Assembly (NCBI GenBank): GCA_018058425.1
Contig: JAGOZX010000002.1
Coordinates: 1-64,000, forward strand
Source of the DNA: Sebaldella sp.
GTDB taxonomy: Bacteria > Fusobacteriota > Fusobacteriia > Fusobacteriales > Leptotrichiaceae
Length of the DNA: 64,000 nt
Direction: 5' to 3'
The translations under genes and the position numbers were made by a program. The notes beneath the pieces were generated by a model. The model did no database searches. It was not told where the DNA came from and worked only from the letters and a program-made list of their open reading frames with translations. Shown piece after piece: positions 9,486-19,552 of the stretch. Numbering within the stretch: the first letter of the stretch is position 1; each line of letters starts with the position of its first letter.

Positions 9486-9535
9486 AAAATCTGTATAATA
9501 AAATCATTTTTATGTTTTTTATTATACAGATTTTT
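9486..9535. terminator. Bidirectional terminator
   Basis: A near-perfect 17-base stem (AAAATCTGTATAATAAA with its complement) has A runs on one side and T runs on the other. It separates the convergent permease and DUF1275 genes. Confidence 0.85.
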
Positions 9536-9542
9536 GCTTAGT

Positions 9543-10217
9543 TTAATTTACATAAGTTTTTATATTTAACAGTTCATTCTTTAACAACATTAACAAATAA
9601 ATACTCACATAGATAAATCCAAGAGTAATAAGCAAAATAGATATAAATAGATTAAAGTTTTCTATTACAAGTGTTCCCATGATAGCCCCTATTACAAATA
9701 TAAACCATGTAAAAGCATATTTCATAGATAAACGCCAACTTCCTTTTCCTTGAACTAATCTCGATAAACTAATTCCAAAATTAAATATTAGACCTGTAAT
9801 AAAACTTTTACCCATTAAATTATTTCCGATTAATAAATTTAGCATATTTTGAACACCCATTGCTATTCCAAGTGGCAGAAAAACGATCCAAGAATTATAC
9901 TTTAATGAAAATAAGAGTGTAACTATAAATAGTAGAAGTTCTAATAAAATCAGTATTTCAATAGATCTTTTTTTCAGGGTCGAAAAAAGGAAATCACTTA
10001 AAAATATACCTAAAATTAGAGCAGTAAATACAATAAAAAGTCTTAAATTTGATTGTAAATCAAAATTACCAAGATTTACTCCTAGTCTTATTGAATTACC
10101 ACTCATAAATGTAAAAAATAATCCATTCATAACAATAAATCCTATAGCATTAACATAACCATAAATAAATGAAAATATATATGCTATTATAGTTTCATTC
10201 CTCAGTTTAAAATTCAT
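9543..10217 (-). CDS. DUF1275 (YoaK-type) integral membrane protein (224 aa)
   Basis: The protein has six hydrophobic segments and the family's N-terminal signature GYVNAIGF followed by FMSGNSIRLGV. A Gly-x-GlnN segment (GVQNMLN) is also typical. The biochemical role of this family is not settled. I choose the start at 10217, because GGAGGG sits four bases before that ATG. A longer frame reaching 10259 would add 14 residues with no ribosome binding site. Confidence 0.85.
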   Translation of the reverse strand: MNFKLRNETIIAYIFSFIYGYVNAIGFIVMNGLFFTFMSGNSIRLGVNLGNFDLQSNLRLFIVFTALILGIFLSDFLFSTLKKRSIEILILLELLLFIVTLLFSLKYNSWIVFLPLGIAMGVQNMLNLLIGNNLMGKSFITGLIFNFGISLSRLVQGKGSWRLSMKYAFTWFIFVIGAIMGTLVIENFNLFISILLITLGFIYVSIYLLMLLKNELLNIKTYVN

Positions 10218-10476
10218 ATAGCCCTCCATATAAATAAACTCTATAAAATATTTTACCATATTTTAGAAAAAAAATAACCTTTTGGAAAATAAAGTTTAAA
10301 ATAAAATTTTAAGAAAAAAATGTATATTTTAATTACATATAATTTTTAAACTGTAAAAGTGGAAAAAATAACTTATTAAATTATAAAATTGATTAAAAAT
10401 AAATTTTATTTGTTTCAAATTTGTAATTATTATAAAAAAATAAAAGTAAAAAAAGATTGATATTGCTGTCATCGAA

Positions 10477-10509
10477 TATTTTGAATCAAAATATTTTGAT
10501 TACAAAATA
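10477..10509. promoter_or_regulatory. Twin palindromes upstream of the suf promoter
   Basis: TATTTTG-AAT-CAAAATA (10477-10493) and TATTTTG-ATTA-CAAAATA (10492-10509) overlap by two bases and end 11 bases before the suf -35 box. They look like two adjacent operators for one dimeric regulator. The rest of the 10218-10577 gap is AT-rich without other clear signals. Confidence 0.5.
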
Positions 10510-10519
10510 ATTTTAAAAA

Positions 10520-10548
10520 TTGACTACTTTGTTTTTATATAGTAAAAT
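10520..10548 (+). promoter_or_regulatory. Promoter of the suf operon
   Basis: TTGACT, 17 bases, TAAAAT, about 30 bases before the sufC start codon. It is immediately downstream of the paired palindromes. Confidence 0.75.
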
Positions 10549-10577
10549 ATATTATATTACAATTTATGGAGGTTGGA

Positions 10578-11324
10578 ATGAGTTTATTAGAATTAAAGGG
10601 ATTAAAAGCAAAAGTTGAGGATAAAGAGATTTTAAAAGGTGTAGACCTTAATATAAATAAAGGGGAAGTTCACGTTATAATGGGGCCTAACGGAGCAGGG
10701 AAGTCGACACTAGCGAGTGTGCTTGTGGGGCATCCTAAGTATGAAGTATCTGGAGGAAATATAGTATTTGATGGAGAAGAAATAAATGAATCTGGAGTAG
10801 ATGAAAGAGCACAAAAAGGAATGTTTTTATCATTTCAGTACCCAGAAGAAATACCAGGATTAACAGTAGAAGATTTTTTAAGATCAGCTAAAGAGGCAGT
10901 AACTGGAGAAAAGCAGTATTTTATGCAATTTCACCAGGAATTAGTAGAAAAAATGGAAAAATTACATATAAATCCTGAGTATGCAGACAGACATTTAAAT
11001 GTAGGGTTTTCTGGTGGAGAAAAAAAGAAAAATGAAATTTTACAAATGGCAGTTTTAGAACCTAAGTTAGCAATACTTGATGAAACTGATTCTGGATTAG
11101 ACAGAGATGCCACTAAAATAGTATTTGAAGGAGTACAAAAATTAAAAAATGAAAATAATGCGTTATTAATAATAACACACTATAATAAAGTGCTAGATTA
11201 CTTAAATCCAGATTTTGTTCATATTTTAATGGATGGGAAAATAGTAAAAAGTGGTGGAAAAGAATTAGTAGAGTACATAGAAAAAAATGGATATCAAAAA
11301 ATGAAAGAAGATTTAGGAATATAA
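10578..11324 (+). CDS. sufC: Fe-S cluster assembly ATPase SufC
   Basis: SufC is the ABC-type ATPase of the SufBCD scaffold that builds iron-sulfur clusters in the cytoplasm. Walker A GPNGAGKS is at residues 36-43. The signature FSGGEKKKNEI and the Walker B LAILDETDSGLD carry the SufC-specific ETDSGLD. The 248-residue length is normal. The start is set at the ATG at 10578, which has ATGGAGG seven bases upstream; that upstream ATG is part of the ribosome binding site. It is the first gene of sufC-B-D-S-U, 18 bp before sufB. Confidence 0.97.
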   Translation: MSLLELKGLKAKVEDKEILKGVDLNINKGEVHVIMGPNGAGKSTLASVLVGHPKYEVSGGNIVFDGEEINESGVDERAQKGMFLSFQYPEEIPGLTVEDFLRSAKEAVTGEKQYFMQFHQELVEKMEKLHINPEYADRHLNVGFSGGEKKKNEILQMAVLEPKLAILDETDSGLDRDATKIVFEGVQKLKNENNALLIITHYNKVLDYLNPDFVHILMDGKIVKSGGKELVEYIEKNGYQKMKEDLGI

Positions 11325-11342
11325 GAGAAGAGGTGAGTCAGC

Positions 11343-12755
11343 TTGGAAGATAGAAAAAAAACTTATGTCGCCGATATTGAAAGAGGCGTTTATGATATAA
11401 AAGATGATATGAAACATAAATTTACTACTGAAAAAGGACTAACAGAAGAAATAGTGAGAACAATATCAGAAGAAAAGAAGGAACCTAAGTGGATGTTAGA
11501 GCATAGACTTAAATCTTTAGAAGTATTTAATGCTAAGCCAATGCCTGTGTGGGGTGCTGATTTATCAGACTTAGATATGGATCAAATTATTCACTATTTA
11601 AGACCAGACAGTAAAATAATGAGTGATTCTTGGGATGATGTACCAGACTATATAAAGAATACTTTTGATAGACTGGGAATACCAGAAGCTGAAAAGCAAT
11701 CATTAGCAGGTGTGGGTGCACAGTATGATTCAGAGGTAGTGTATCATAGTATTCATGAAGATCTTACAAAGCAGGGAGTTATTTATACAGATATAGAAAC
11801 AGCTTTGAGAGAACATGAAGATTTAGTAAAAGAATATTTTATGAAATTAATAACAATGAATGATCATAAATTTGCAGCTCTTCATGGAGCAGTTTGGTCT
11901 GGAGGATCATTTGTATATGTTCCAAAAGGTGTAAAGGTAGATAAACCTTTACAGTCATACTTTAGACTTAATGCGGCAGAAGCAGGTCAGTTTGAGCATA
12001 CTTTAATAATAGTAGAAGAGGGAGCAGATCTTCATTTTATTGAGGGATGTTCCGCACCAAAGTATCAAAAAAATGCTCTTCATGCAGGTGCAGTAGAATT
12101 ATTTATAAAAAAAGGAGCAAGACTGAGATACTCTACAATAGAAAACTGGTCTAGAAATATGTACAATCTAAATACAAAAAGAGCAACAGTAGATGCTGAT
12201 GGAGTAATAGAATGGATATCAGGATCATTTGGTTCTAGAGTTTCTATGTTATATCCTATGAGTATACTAAAAGGTGAACGTGCAAGATGTGAATTTACAG
12301 GAATTACATTTGCTTCTACAGGACAGTATTTAGATACTGGTTCTAAAGTTATACATGCGGCACCTTACACTACATCAAATGTACATTCAAAGTCTATTTC
12401 TAAAAATGGAGGAACAGCTTTATATAGAGGACTTTTAAGAGTAGCTCCAAATGCATATGGATGTAAATCAACTGTAGAATGTGAATCACTTATGTTAGAT
12501 AATGAGTCGAGATCAGACACTATACCTATTATTGAAATACATAATGATAATATAGATATAGGACATGAAGCAAAAATAGGAAGAATAAGTGATGAAGCTA
12601 TATTTTACTTGATGTCTAGAGGTATAAGCAAAGATGAAGCTAAAGCAATGATAGTAAGAGGATTTGTAGAGCCTATATCTAAAGAGTTACCTTTAGAATA
12701 CGCAGTAGAGTTAAATAAATTAATAGAGCTAGAGTTAGAAGGCGCAATAGGATAG
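11343..12755 (+). CDS. sufB: Fe-S cluster assembly scaffold SufB
   Basis: SufB is the core scaffold protein on which the nascent Fe-S cluster forms. The 470-residue length and the conserved C-terminal beta-helix region (SVSMLYPMS-like segment, GGTALYRGLLRV, NDNIDIGHEAKIGRI) are diagnostic. Cys-containing CKSTVECESLML lies in the cluster region. The start codon is TTG at 11343, preceded by AGAGGTGAG; no ATG lies nearby in frame. Followed by sufD after 11 bases. Confidence 0.97.
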   Translation: MEDRKKTYVADIERGVYDIKDDMKHKFTTEKGLTEEIVRTISEEKKEPKWMLEHRLKSLEVFNAKPMPVWGADLSDLDMDQIIHYLRPDSKIMSDSWDDVPDYIKNTFDRLGIPEAEKQSLAGVGAQYDSEVVYHSIHEDLTKQGVIYTDIETALREHEDLVKEYFMKLITMNDHKFAALHGAVWSGGSFVYVPKGVKVDKPLQSYFRLNAAEAGQFEHTLIIVEEGADLHFIEGCSAPKYQKNALHAGAVELFIKKGARLRYSTIENWSRNMYNLNTKRATVDADGVIEWISGSFGSRVSMLYPMSILKGERARCEFTGITFASTGQYLDTGSKVIHAAPYTTSNVHSKSISKNGGTALYRGLLRVAPNAYGCKSTVECESLMLDNESRSDTIPIIEIHNDNIDIGHEAKIGRISDEAIFYLMSRGISKDEAKAMIVRGFVEPISKELPLEYAVELNKLIELELEGAIG

Positions 12756-12766
12756 GGAGGCAGTAG

Positions 12767-13888
12767 ATGTTTAATGAAGATAATATAAAAGATTTGGATA
12801 ATAAAGAATTTAGAATAGATAATTTCAAAAAATACTCTTTATTAACAGCACCAAATTGGAAAAGAATAAGTCATAAAGTGGAAATTCCTAATGATTATAA
12901 AGAATTTAATAGTGTTTCACTATTAAACTCTGAGCAAGATGGAATTTTAATTAAAAATATAAGTGATTCTCTTACTGAAATAGAGAGTAATGCCAATGAA
13001 TATGGTATAAATGAATTTTTTAATACACAGGTATACTCGTTTTATAATCAAGGGAAATTTATAAAAATAGATGCAAAAAAGAAAATTGAAAAACCAGTTT
13101 ATATAAATTATAATTTTAATAAAGAAAATAATTTATTGATCGATTATAATGTAATAGTTGCTGATGAATTTTCAGAAGGAACAGTTATTATTACTTATAA
13201 TTCAGATGATGAATCTGAACATTATCATAATGGAATAATAAAAGTGGTTACAAAACCTAATTCAAAATTAAAAGTGATAAAGATACAAAATTTAAATTTA
13301 AGTAGTTATAATTTTGAAGGAAGTAAATCAGAAGTATATGGAAATTCTGAACTAGGAATTTTTAGTATAGAACTGGGAGCTAAAGTAAATGTTATTAGTA
13401 ATAAAAACTATTTAGAAGAAGATGGTTCGAAAGTAGAAATATGGCCGGGGTATCTCGCAGATAAAGATAGAAAAGTTGATTTAGAGTATTCGATAATCTT
13501 TAGAGGAAGAAATACAGAAGGACTTATAGAAGGACGAGGAGCAGTAAAAGATACTGCAAGAAAAGTCTTTAGAGGAAACTTATACTTTAAAAAAGGCGCA
13601 AGACACTCTGTAGGAAAAGAGGGAGAGTTTGCTATCCTTTTAGATAAGGGAGTGAGATCAGATTCTATTCCAGGTTTATTTTGTGATGAAGATGATGTAA
13701 TTGGGGAACATTCAGCAAGTATTGGAAAAATTGATGAAAACAAACTTTTTTATTTAATGAGCAGAGGATTATCAGAAAATAATGCAAAAAAATTAATTAT
13801 TGAGTCATCTTTTAAGCCTATATTAAATAGCATTGAAGATGAAAAAATAAAAAATAAACTGTTAGAAGAATTAGAAAAAAGGGTGTAA
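12767..13888 (+). CDS. sufD: Fe-S cluster assembly protein SufD
   Basis: SufD is the SufB paralogue in the SufBC2D complex, needed for iron entry. The N-terminal half is divergent, while the C-terminal half keeps the family segment IIFRGRNTEGLIEGRG, then VRSDSIPGLFCDEDDVIGEHSASIG with a conserved histidine. The 373-residue length is a little short but usual for low-GC relatives. AGGGAGG precedes the ATG. Ten bases separate it from sufS. Confidence 0.93.
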   Translation: MFNEDNIKDLDNKEFRIDNFKKYSLLTAPNWKRISHKVEIPNDYKEFNSVSLLNSEQDGILIKNISDSLTEIESNANEYGINEFFNTQVYSFYNQGKFIKIDAKKKIEKPVYINYNFNKENNLLIDYNVIVADEFSEGTVIITYNSDDESEHYHNGIIKVVTKPNSKLKVIKIQNLNLSSYNFEGSKSEVYGNSELGIFSIELGAKVNVISNKNYLEEDGSKVEIWPGYLADKDRKVDLEYSIIFRGRNTEGLIEGRGAVKDTARKVFRGNLYFKKGARHSVGKEGEFAILLDKGVRSDSIPGLFCDEDDVIGEHSASIGKIDENKLFYLMSRGLSENNAKKLIIESSFKPILNSIEDEKIKNKLLEELEKRV

Positions 13889-13898
13889 GGAGTTTATT

Positions 13899-15098
13899 AT
13901 GGAAATAAAAAAAGAATTTCCAATTTTTAGAAACAATGATCTACATTATTTAGACACAGCTGCAACATCTCAAAAGCCACAAGTGGTGTTGGATAAAATA
14001 ATAGAGTATTATGAGAACTATAATGGGAACCCTGGCAGGGGTTCCTATAAGTTGGTTATGGATTCTACAAGAATCTTTGAAGATTCCAGAAAAACTGTGC
14101 AGGAGTTTTTAAATGCTAAAGAAAAAGAAGAAATAATTTTTACTAAAAGTGCCACAGAAGCGATAAACTTACTAGCTTATTCATATGGACTAGACTTTAT
14201 AAATGAAGGTGATGAAATAGTTTTAGGAATTACTAACCATCATGCAAATATAGTTCCTTGGCAAATGTTAGCTAGAAGGAAAAAAGCAAAATTAAAGTAT
14301 ATATACTTAAAAGAAAATGGACAGCTGGATTTAGATGATTTAAAGTATAAAATGAGTAAAAGAACAAAATTAGTGGCTATTTCAGCTGTTGCAAACGTAA
14401 CTGGAGTTATACATCCAATAGAAGAAGTGACAGAGATAGCTCATGCTAATGGTGCATATATATTAATAGATGCAGCACAGGCATTACTTCATTTTTCTAT
14501 AGATGTTCAAAAGTATGATATAGATTTTTTGGTATTTTCTGGTCATAAATTATTTGGTCCAATGGGAACAGGTGTATTATATGGTAAAAGGGAACTATTA
14601 GAAAAAATTCCTCCATTTATTTATGGTGGTGATATGATAGAGTATGTAAGTGAACAAAATTCTACATTTGCTCCAATACCTAATAAATTTGAGGGTGGAA
14701 CACAAAATGTAGAAGGTGTATATGGATTAGCAGAAGCTATTAAATATATAAATAAATTAGGATACCATACAATTGATAAAATAGAACGAGAACTAGAAAT
14801 GAAGGCAATTTTTGAAATGCAAAGTTTAGGTTTTGTAGAGATGTATCATACAGAAAATGTGGAAAGAGTTGGAGTAATAGCATTTAATGTAATTGATGTT
14901 CATTCACATGATGTAGCCTTTATACTAGATAATTATGGTGTTGGAGTAAGATCAGGTCATCATTGTGCACAGCCTCTAATGCAGTATTTAGATATTCCTT
15001 CATGCTGTAGGGCGAGTTTTGGGCCGTATAATACTTCAGAAGATATAGATAAGCTTATAGAAGGGCTGAAAAAAGTAAAGGAAGTGTTTAAATTATGA
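13899..15098 (+). CDS. sufS: Cysteine desulfurase SufS
   Basis: SufS is a group II cysteine desulfurase that takes sulfur from cysteine and hands it to SufU. The PLP lysine is Lys217 in FSGHKLFGP, Asp191 lies in LIDAAQ, and the catalytic Cys356 lies in RSGHHCAQP. An Asn-Pro-Gly-Arg-Gly region near residue 44 is the usual substrate-binding segment. The 399-residue length is typical. Its stop overlaps the sufU start (ATGA), so the two partners are coupled. Confidence 0.97.
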   Translation: MEIKKEFPIFRNNDLHYLDTAATSQKPQVVLDKIIEYYENYNGNPGRGSYKLVMDSTRIFEDSRKTVQEFLNAKEKEEIIFTKSATEAINLLAYSYGLDFINEGDEIVLGITNHHANIVPWQMLARRKKAKLKYIYLKENGQLDLDDLKYKMSKRTKLVAISAVANVTGVIHPIEEVTEIAHANGAYILIDAAQALLHFSIDVQKYDIDFLVFSGHKLFGPMGTGVLYGKRELLEKIPPFIYGGDMIEYVSEQNSTFAPIPNKFEGGTQNVEGVYGLAEAIKYINKLGYHTIDKIERELEMKAIFEMQSLGFVEMYHTENVERVGVIAFNVIDVHSHDVAFILDNYGVGVRSGHHCAQPLMQYLDIPSCCRASFGPYNTSEDIDKLIEGLKKVKEVFKL

Positions 15099-15538
15099 AT
15101 TTAGATAGACTATATCAACAGACTATATTAGATTATAGTAATCGTAAAGACCTTAAAAGAGAGATGGAAGCTCCTACATTTATAGAAAGAGGGCATAATC
15201 CAAATTGTGGAGATGATCTAACTTTGGAAATAAAGTTAGATAGTGAGAATATAATTGAGGATGCAGCATTTTTAGGAAATGGTTGTGCAATTTCATCAGC
15301 ATCTACAGCAATGTTAATAGACCTTATTAAAGGGAAAACACTGGATGAAGCTAAAGAAAAAGTAGACATATTCTTTAAAATGATGGGACAGAAAGAAAAA
15401 CTAAATAGTGAAGAAATGAAAAAACTGGGAGATGCAGTTTTGATGGAATATGTTGCTAATATGCCTGCTAGAATAAAGTGTGCCACATTAAGCTGGCATT
15501 CTATGGAAGTTATTATAAATAAAAACGAAAATAAATAA
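15095..15538 (+). CDS. sufU: SufU-type zinc sulfurtransferase
   Basis: SufU accepts persulfide from SufS using a bound zinc ion. The zinc ligands Cys38 and Asp40 (NPNCGD), Cys64 (GNGCAIS) and Cys129 (RIKCATL) match the known SufU pattern rather than a true IscU scaffold. The 147-residue length and the insert between the second and third ligands also fit SufU. Last gene of the operon. No strong terminator is visible after it; AAATG...CATTTTTTT near 15556-15590 is a weak candidate. Confidence 0.95.
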   Translation: MNLDRLYQQTILDYSNRKDLKREMEAPTFIERGHNPNCGDDLTLEIKLDSENIIEDAAFLGNGCAISSASTAMLIDLIKGKTLDEAKEKVDIFFKMMGQKEKLNSEEMKKLGDAVLMEYVANMPARIKCATLSWHSMEVIINKNENK

Positions 15539-15693
15539 TTATTTTAGTTAAAATAAATGTGAGATGTGGTCTTGCATTTTTTTATACGCATAAAATATAA
15601 TTTCGAACTTTAGAAGATATTGAAAAAACTTATATTGTTTTAAAACATATCTCATTATTATATTAGTATAAATATTATATATCGATAAGTATG

Positions 15694-15722
15694 TAGACAA
15701 TATAAAATATTTATGTTATTTT
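15694..15722 (+). promoter_or_regulatory. Candidate promoter of gdhA
   Basis: TAGACA, 17 bases, TATTTT about 40 bases before the start codon. The region is very AT-rich, so other -10 boxes are possible. Confidence 0.4.
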
Positions 15723-15753
15723 ATATATATGAAAATCAACATAGAAAGGATGA

Positions 15754-17097
<1,344 letters not shown>

Positions 17098-17116
17098 GTT
17101 TATGAAATAAATAGAG

Positions 17117-17148
17117 AACTGCTTTAGAATTTTTAAGGCAGTTTTTTT
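17117..17148 (+). terminator. Terminator of gdhA
   Basis: AACTGCTTTA pairs with TAAGGCAGTT and a run of seven T follows. Confidence 0.85.
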
Positions 17149-17210
17149 GTTTGGAAAAATTATGGAGGTTATTTTTCTAAATTATAATTTACATAATAGA
17201 GTGATAAAGT

Positions 17211-17310
17211 TATAGATCCTCACGTCATTTCATTCCTCAGGATGACAACTTGGAGGGCTTTTCTTATTCTAATATTTAGTAACACTATAGATCCCTACGT
17301 CTTTTTATTT
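17211..17310. repeat. Dispersed GATCCT...AGGATGACA repeat, copy 1 with a partial tandem copy
   Basis: The core 17215-17247 runs GATCCTCACGTCATTT, then CATTCCTCAGGATGACA. A truncated second copy (TATAGATCCCTACGTC) follows at 17285-17300. Related copies, all in the same orientation on this strand, lie at 25447, 27654 and 43776. The rest of the gap 17149-17487 shows no credible gene. Confidence 0.7.
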
Positions 17311-17487
17311 ATAATTGCTAATTGTAGTTTATTTATATTACTTTTATTGTACTCTTATAGTATTGTATTTTTATTATTAGAACCTTTATACTTATTACTA
17401 ATTGTCATTGAATTTAAAAAGTGATATAATGGGTTGCTTTGTATCTTGACTAAACAAAGTAATTTATTAGTTAGAAAGAGAGGAAAT

Positions 17488-19233
17488 ATGTTTAAAAATT
17501 TATTTAATAAAATAAAAGAAATATATCTAAAGTTTCCAGTAGAGATTAGTATTATGACTATTTATGCTGTTTATTTAATAGCAGAAAACCATAATATATT
17601 GAAGTCTTATAATGGTGTACACAACATATCGAAGTTTGTTTTTTACACATTTTTCTTACTTGTAGGGTTTAGATATATTTTTACCAGCAAGATAAAACAT
17701 ATTTGTAGTGCAGTAGGCTTAAGTTTAATTTTTATGTTTTTATCAGGGACGAGAGGATTAAATACTGAACTGTCAGAGATAAATGTGATTAGATCACTAT
17801 TATTTGGAGTATTATGTTTTTTTCTAATGATAATAATACCATTCATAAAAGGAAGAAAAGATGAAAAAATAGATAATTATAATTTATTCTTATTTAAGAA
17901 TTTATCGCTTACTGTAATAGTAGCAAATATTCTTAATAGTGGACTTATGATGATTATACTCTTAGTGAGTTATTTATTTCGAGAACCAAACCACAAAATT
18001 TATTTAGATATAATGGTTTTTTCATATTTAATATTTACAACTTTTTTTATGCTTTCATTTTACCCAGATAAAATAGAAAATTTAGAAAAAGACAACACAA
18101 AGGTTCTAAAATTTTTATTTTTATTTGTAGCAGTTCCTTTACTTGCTATTTATACATTAGTTGTATACTCATATTTTTTCAAAATATTAATAAAAATGAG
18201 TATTCCTAAAGGTGAAATATCACAATTAATATTAATCCATGGAATAATTACAATTATTGTAATTTTATTAATAAAAGGAAGTTCTTTAATAAATGATAGT
18301 GTAAAAAGAAAAATAGAAAAAGTGTTTTGTATCACAGAATTACCAATGATTCTAATGCTTTTCATAGCAATTTTCCAAAGAACAAAGCAGTATGGAATGA
18401 CAATAAATAGATATGCAGTTATTATTTTTGGACTATATCTTTTATTTATAGTACTTTATATCTTACTATTTAAGAAAAATAAAACTTTTATTATTATGGG
18501 AAGCTTTATGATTGTATTATTTTTCTCAATAGTCGGCCCACTGAATATTTTTAAAATTCCATTTTATTTTCAAGAGAAAAGATTGGAGCGAATACTAAAG
18601 CAAAACTCAATTGATAAAAATGGGAAGTCTGAAAAAGCTGTTGATGAAAAAATCAAAAAGGATATAAAATCAATATTTTCCTATTTTGATAAGTGGGAAA
18701 ATAATTCGCTAGGGAAGAAATATAACTATGATAAGTTATATGAGAATTTAGGATTGGGTGAAGTATCTTCATCTGAAAGAGAAAATACTATGTATTACAG
18801 CTTTTCTGTTCAAGGGCCGCTTAATGTGAAAGATTATGATATTTTATTGAGAAGCTATAGTTCAATAGAGGAAGAACAGTATAAAAATTATAAATTTAAA
18901 AATAGTAAAGAGAGTATCATAATATACAGAGGAGATACAAAAATATTAGATTTTAAAAGAAAAGATATTGAAAAAGAAATGACAGAATTAATAAAGAATG
19001 GGAAGAGTTCAGAGCATATAGAATTGACTAATACAAATGGAGAAGTAATAAGTAGTGAAAAATATACTAAAGAGCTTTTTGCTGAAGGCTATTCAAATCT
19101 AGGAGTTAAATATAGCTTTGAAAATGAAGATTTGAAAATAAGCTTTTTAATCTCAAGTTTTGGTTTACAATCAAATGAAGAACCAGATATGTGGATTGAG
19201 ACTATTTTAATTAAGTTTAAAAAAGATAATTAA
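17488..19233 (+). CDS. DUF4153 polytopic membrane protein (581 aa)
   Basis: About ten to eleven hydrophobic segments fill residues ~20-350, followed by a soluble C-terminal domain of ~200 residues. The membrane block ending AVPLLAIYTLVVYSYFFKIL, the QYGMTINRY motif and the VGPLNIF segment are typical of the DUF4153 family, whose function is unknown. I set the start at ATG 17488, which has AGAGAGGAAAT before it; an in-frame ATG at 17434 lacks a ribosome binding site. The small lipoprotein gene follows at 22 bp and is probably co-transcribed. Confidence 0.85.
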   Translation: MFKNLFNKIKEIYLKFPVEISIMTIYAVYLIAENHNILKSYNGVHNISKFVFYTFFLLVGFRYIFTSKIKHICSAVGLSLIFMFLSGTRGLNTELSEINVIRSLLFGVLCFFLMIIIPFIKGRKDEKIDNYNLFLFKNLSLTVIVANILNSGLMMIILLVSYLFREPNHKIYLDIMVFSYLIFTTFFMLSFYPDKIENLEKDNTKVLKFLFLFVAVPLLAIYTLVVYSYFFKILIKMSIPKGEISQLILIHGIITIIVILLIKGSSLINDSVKRKIEKVFCITELPMILMLFIAIFQRTKQYGMTINRYAVIIFGLYLLFIVLYILLFKKNKTFIIMGSFMIVLFFSIVGPLNIFKIPFYFQEKRLERILKQNSIDKNGKSEKAVDEKIKKDIKSIFSYFDKWENNSLGKKYNYDKLYENLGLGEVSSSERENTMYYSFSVQGPLNVKDYDILLRSYSSIEEEQYKNYKFKNSKESIIIYRGDTKILDFKRKDIEKEMTELIKNGKSSEHIELTNTNGEVISSEKYTKELFAEGYSNLGVKYSFENEDLKISFLISSFGLQSNEEPDMWIETILIKFKKDN

Positions 19234-19255
19234 TAATAAAAAAGGAGAAATAACT

Positions 19256-19342
19256 ATGAAAAAGTTAATAATATTATCAATAATAATGCTTGCACTGACA
19301 AGCTGTGGTTCATTAACAGTTTTTGGAGGAGTAGGAGTATAA
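19256..19342 (+). CDS. 28-residue lipoprotein
   Basis: The reading frame starts MKKLIILSIIMLALTSCGS and ends after eleven more bases' worth of small and hydrophobic residues, total 28. LTSC is a textbook lipobox, so the mature product would be a lipid-anchored peptide of only 12 residues (Cys-Gly-Ser-Leu-Thr-Val-Phe-Gly-Gly-Val-Gly-Val). AAAAGGAG lies seven bases before the ATG and a terminator follows directly. It is too short for routine gene calling. Function is unknown. A periplasmic or outer-membrane location is inferred. Confidence 0.7.
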   Translation: MKKLIILSIIMLALTSCGSLTVFGGVGV

Positions 19343-19367
19343 GAAAGTCTTAATTATAATAAAAATA

Positions 19368-19417
19368 TGAAACAGCTGATTTATAGATATTTAAATTCTA
19401 TAATAGGCTGTTTTTAT
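19368..19417 (+). terminator. Terminator after the micro-lipoprotein
   Basis: AAACAGC...GCTGTTT encloses an inner stem TTATAGA...TCTATAA, followed by a T run. Confidence 0.8.
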
Positions 19418-19477
19418 TATACTTATCAATATAAAGAAGAAGAGGAATTAATAAACTCCAAGAACTAGATGCATTTA

Positions 19478-19505
19478 TTGACTTTTACTACAAATATGGT
19501 AAAAT
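19478..19505 (+). promoter_or_regulatory. Promoter of the LacI-type regulator
   Basis: TTGACT, 16 bases, TAAAAT, about 47 bases before the start codon. Confidence 0.6.
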
Positions 19506-19552
19506 AAGAACATCTAAGATTAGAAGAATTATATTAGTATAAAGAGGTTAAT

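Noticed and set aside
15541-15590. A possible terminator after sufU
   Set aside because: The stems are short (ATTTTA/TAAAAT and AAATG/CATTT) and poorly placed relative to T runs; kept only as a remark in the sufU entry.
17242-17424. A 60-codon hydrophobic open frame between gdhA and the DUF4153 gene
   Set aside because: It begins inside the dispersed repeat, has no ribosome binding site and its hydrophobic content is what T-rich DNA gives by chance.
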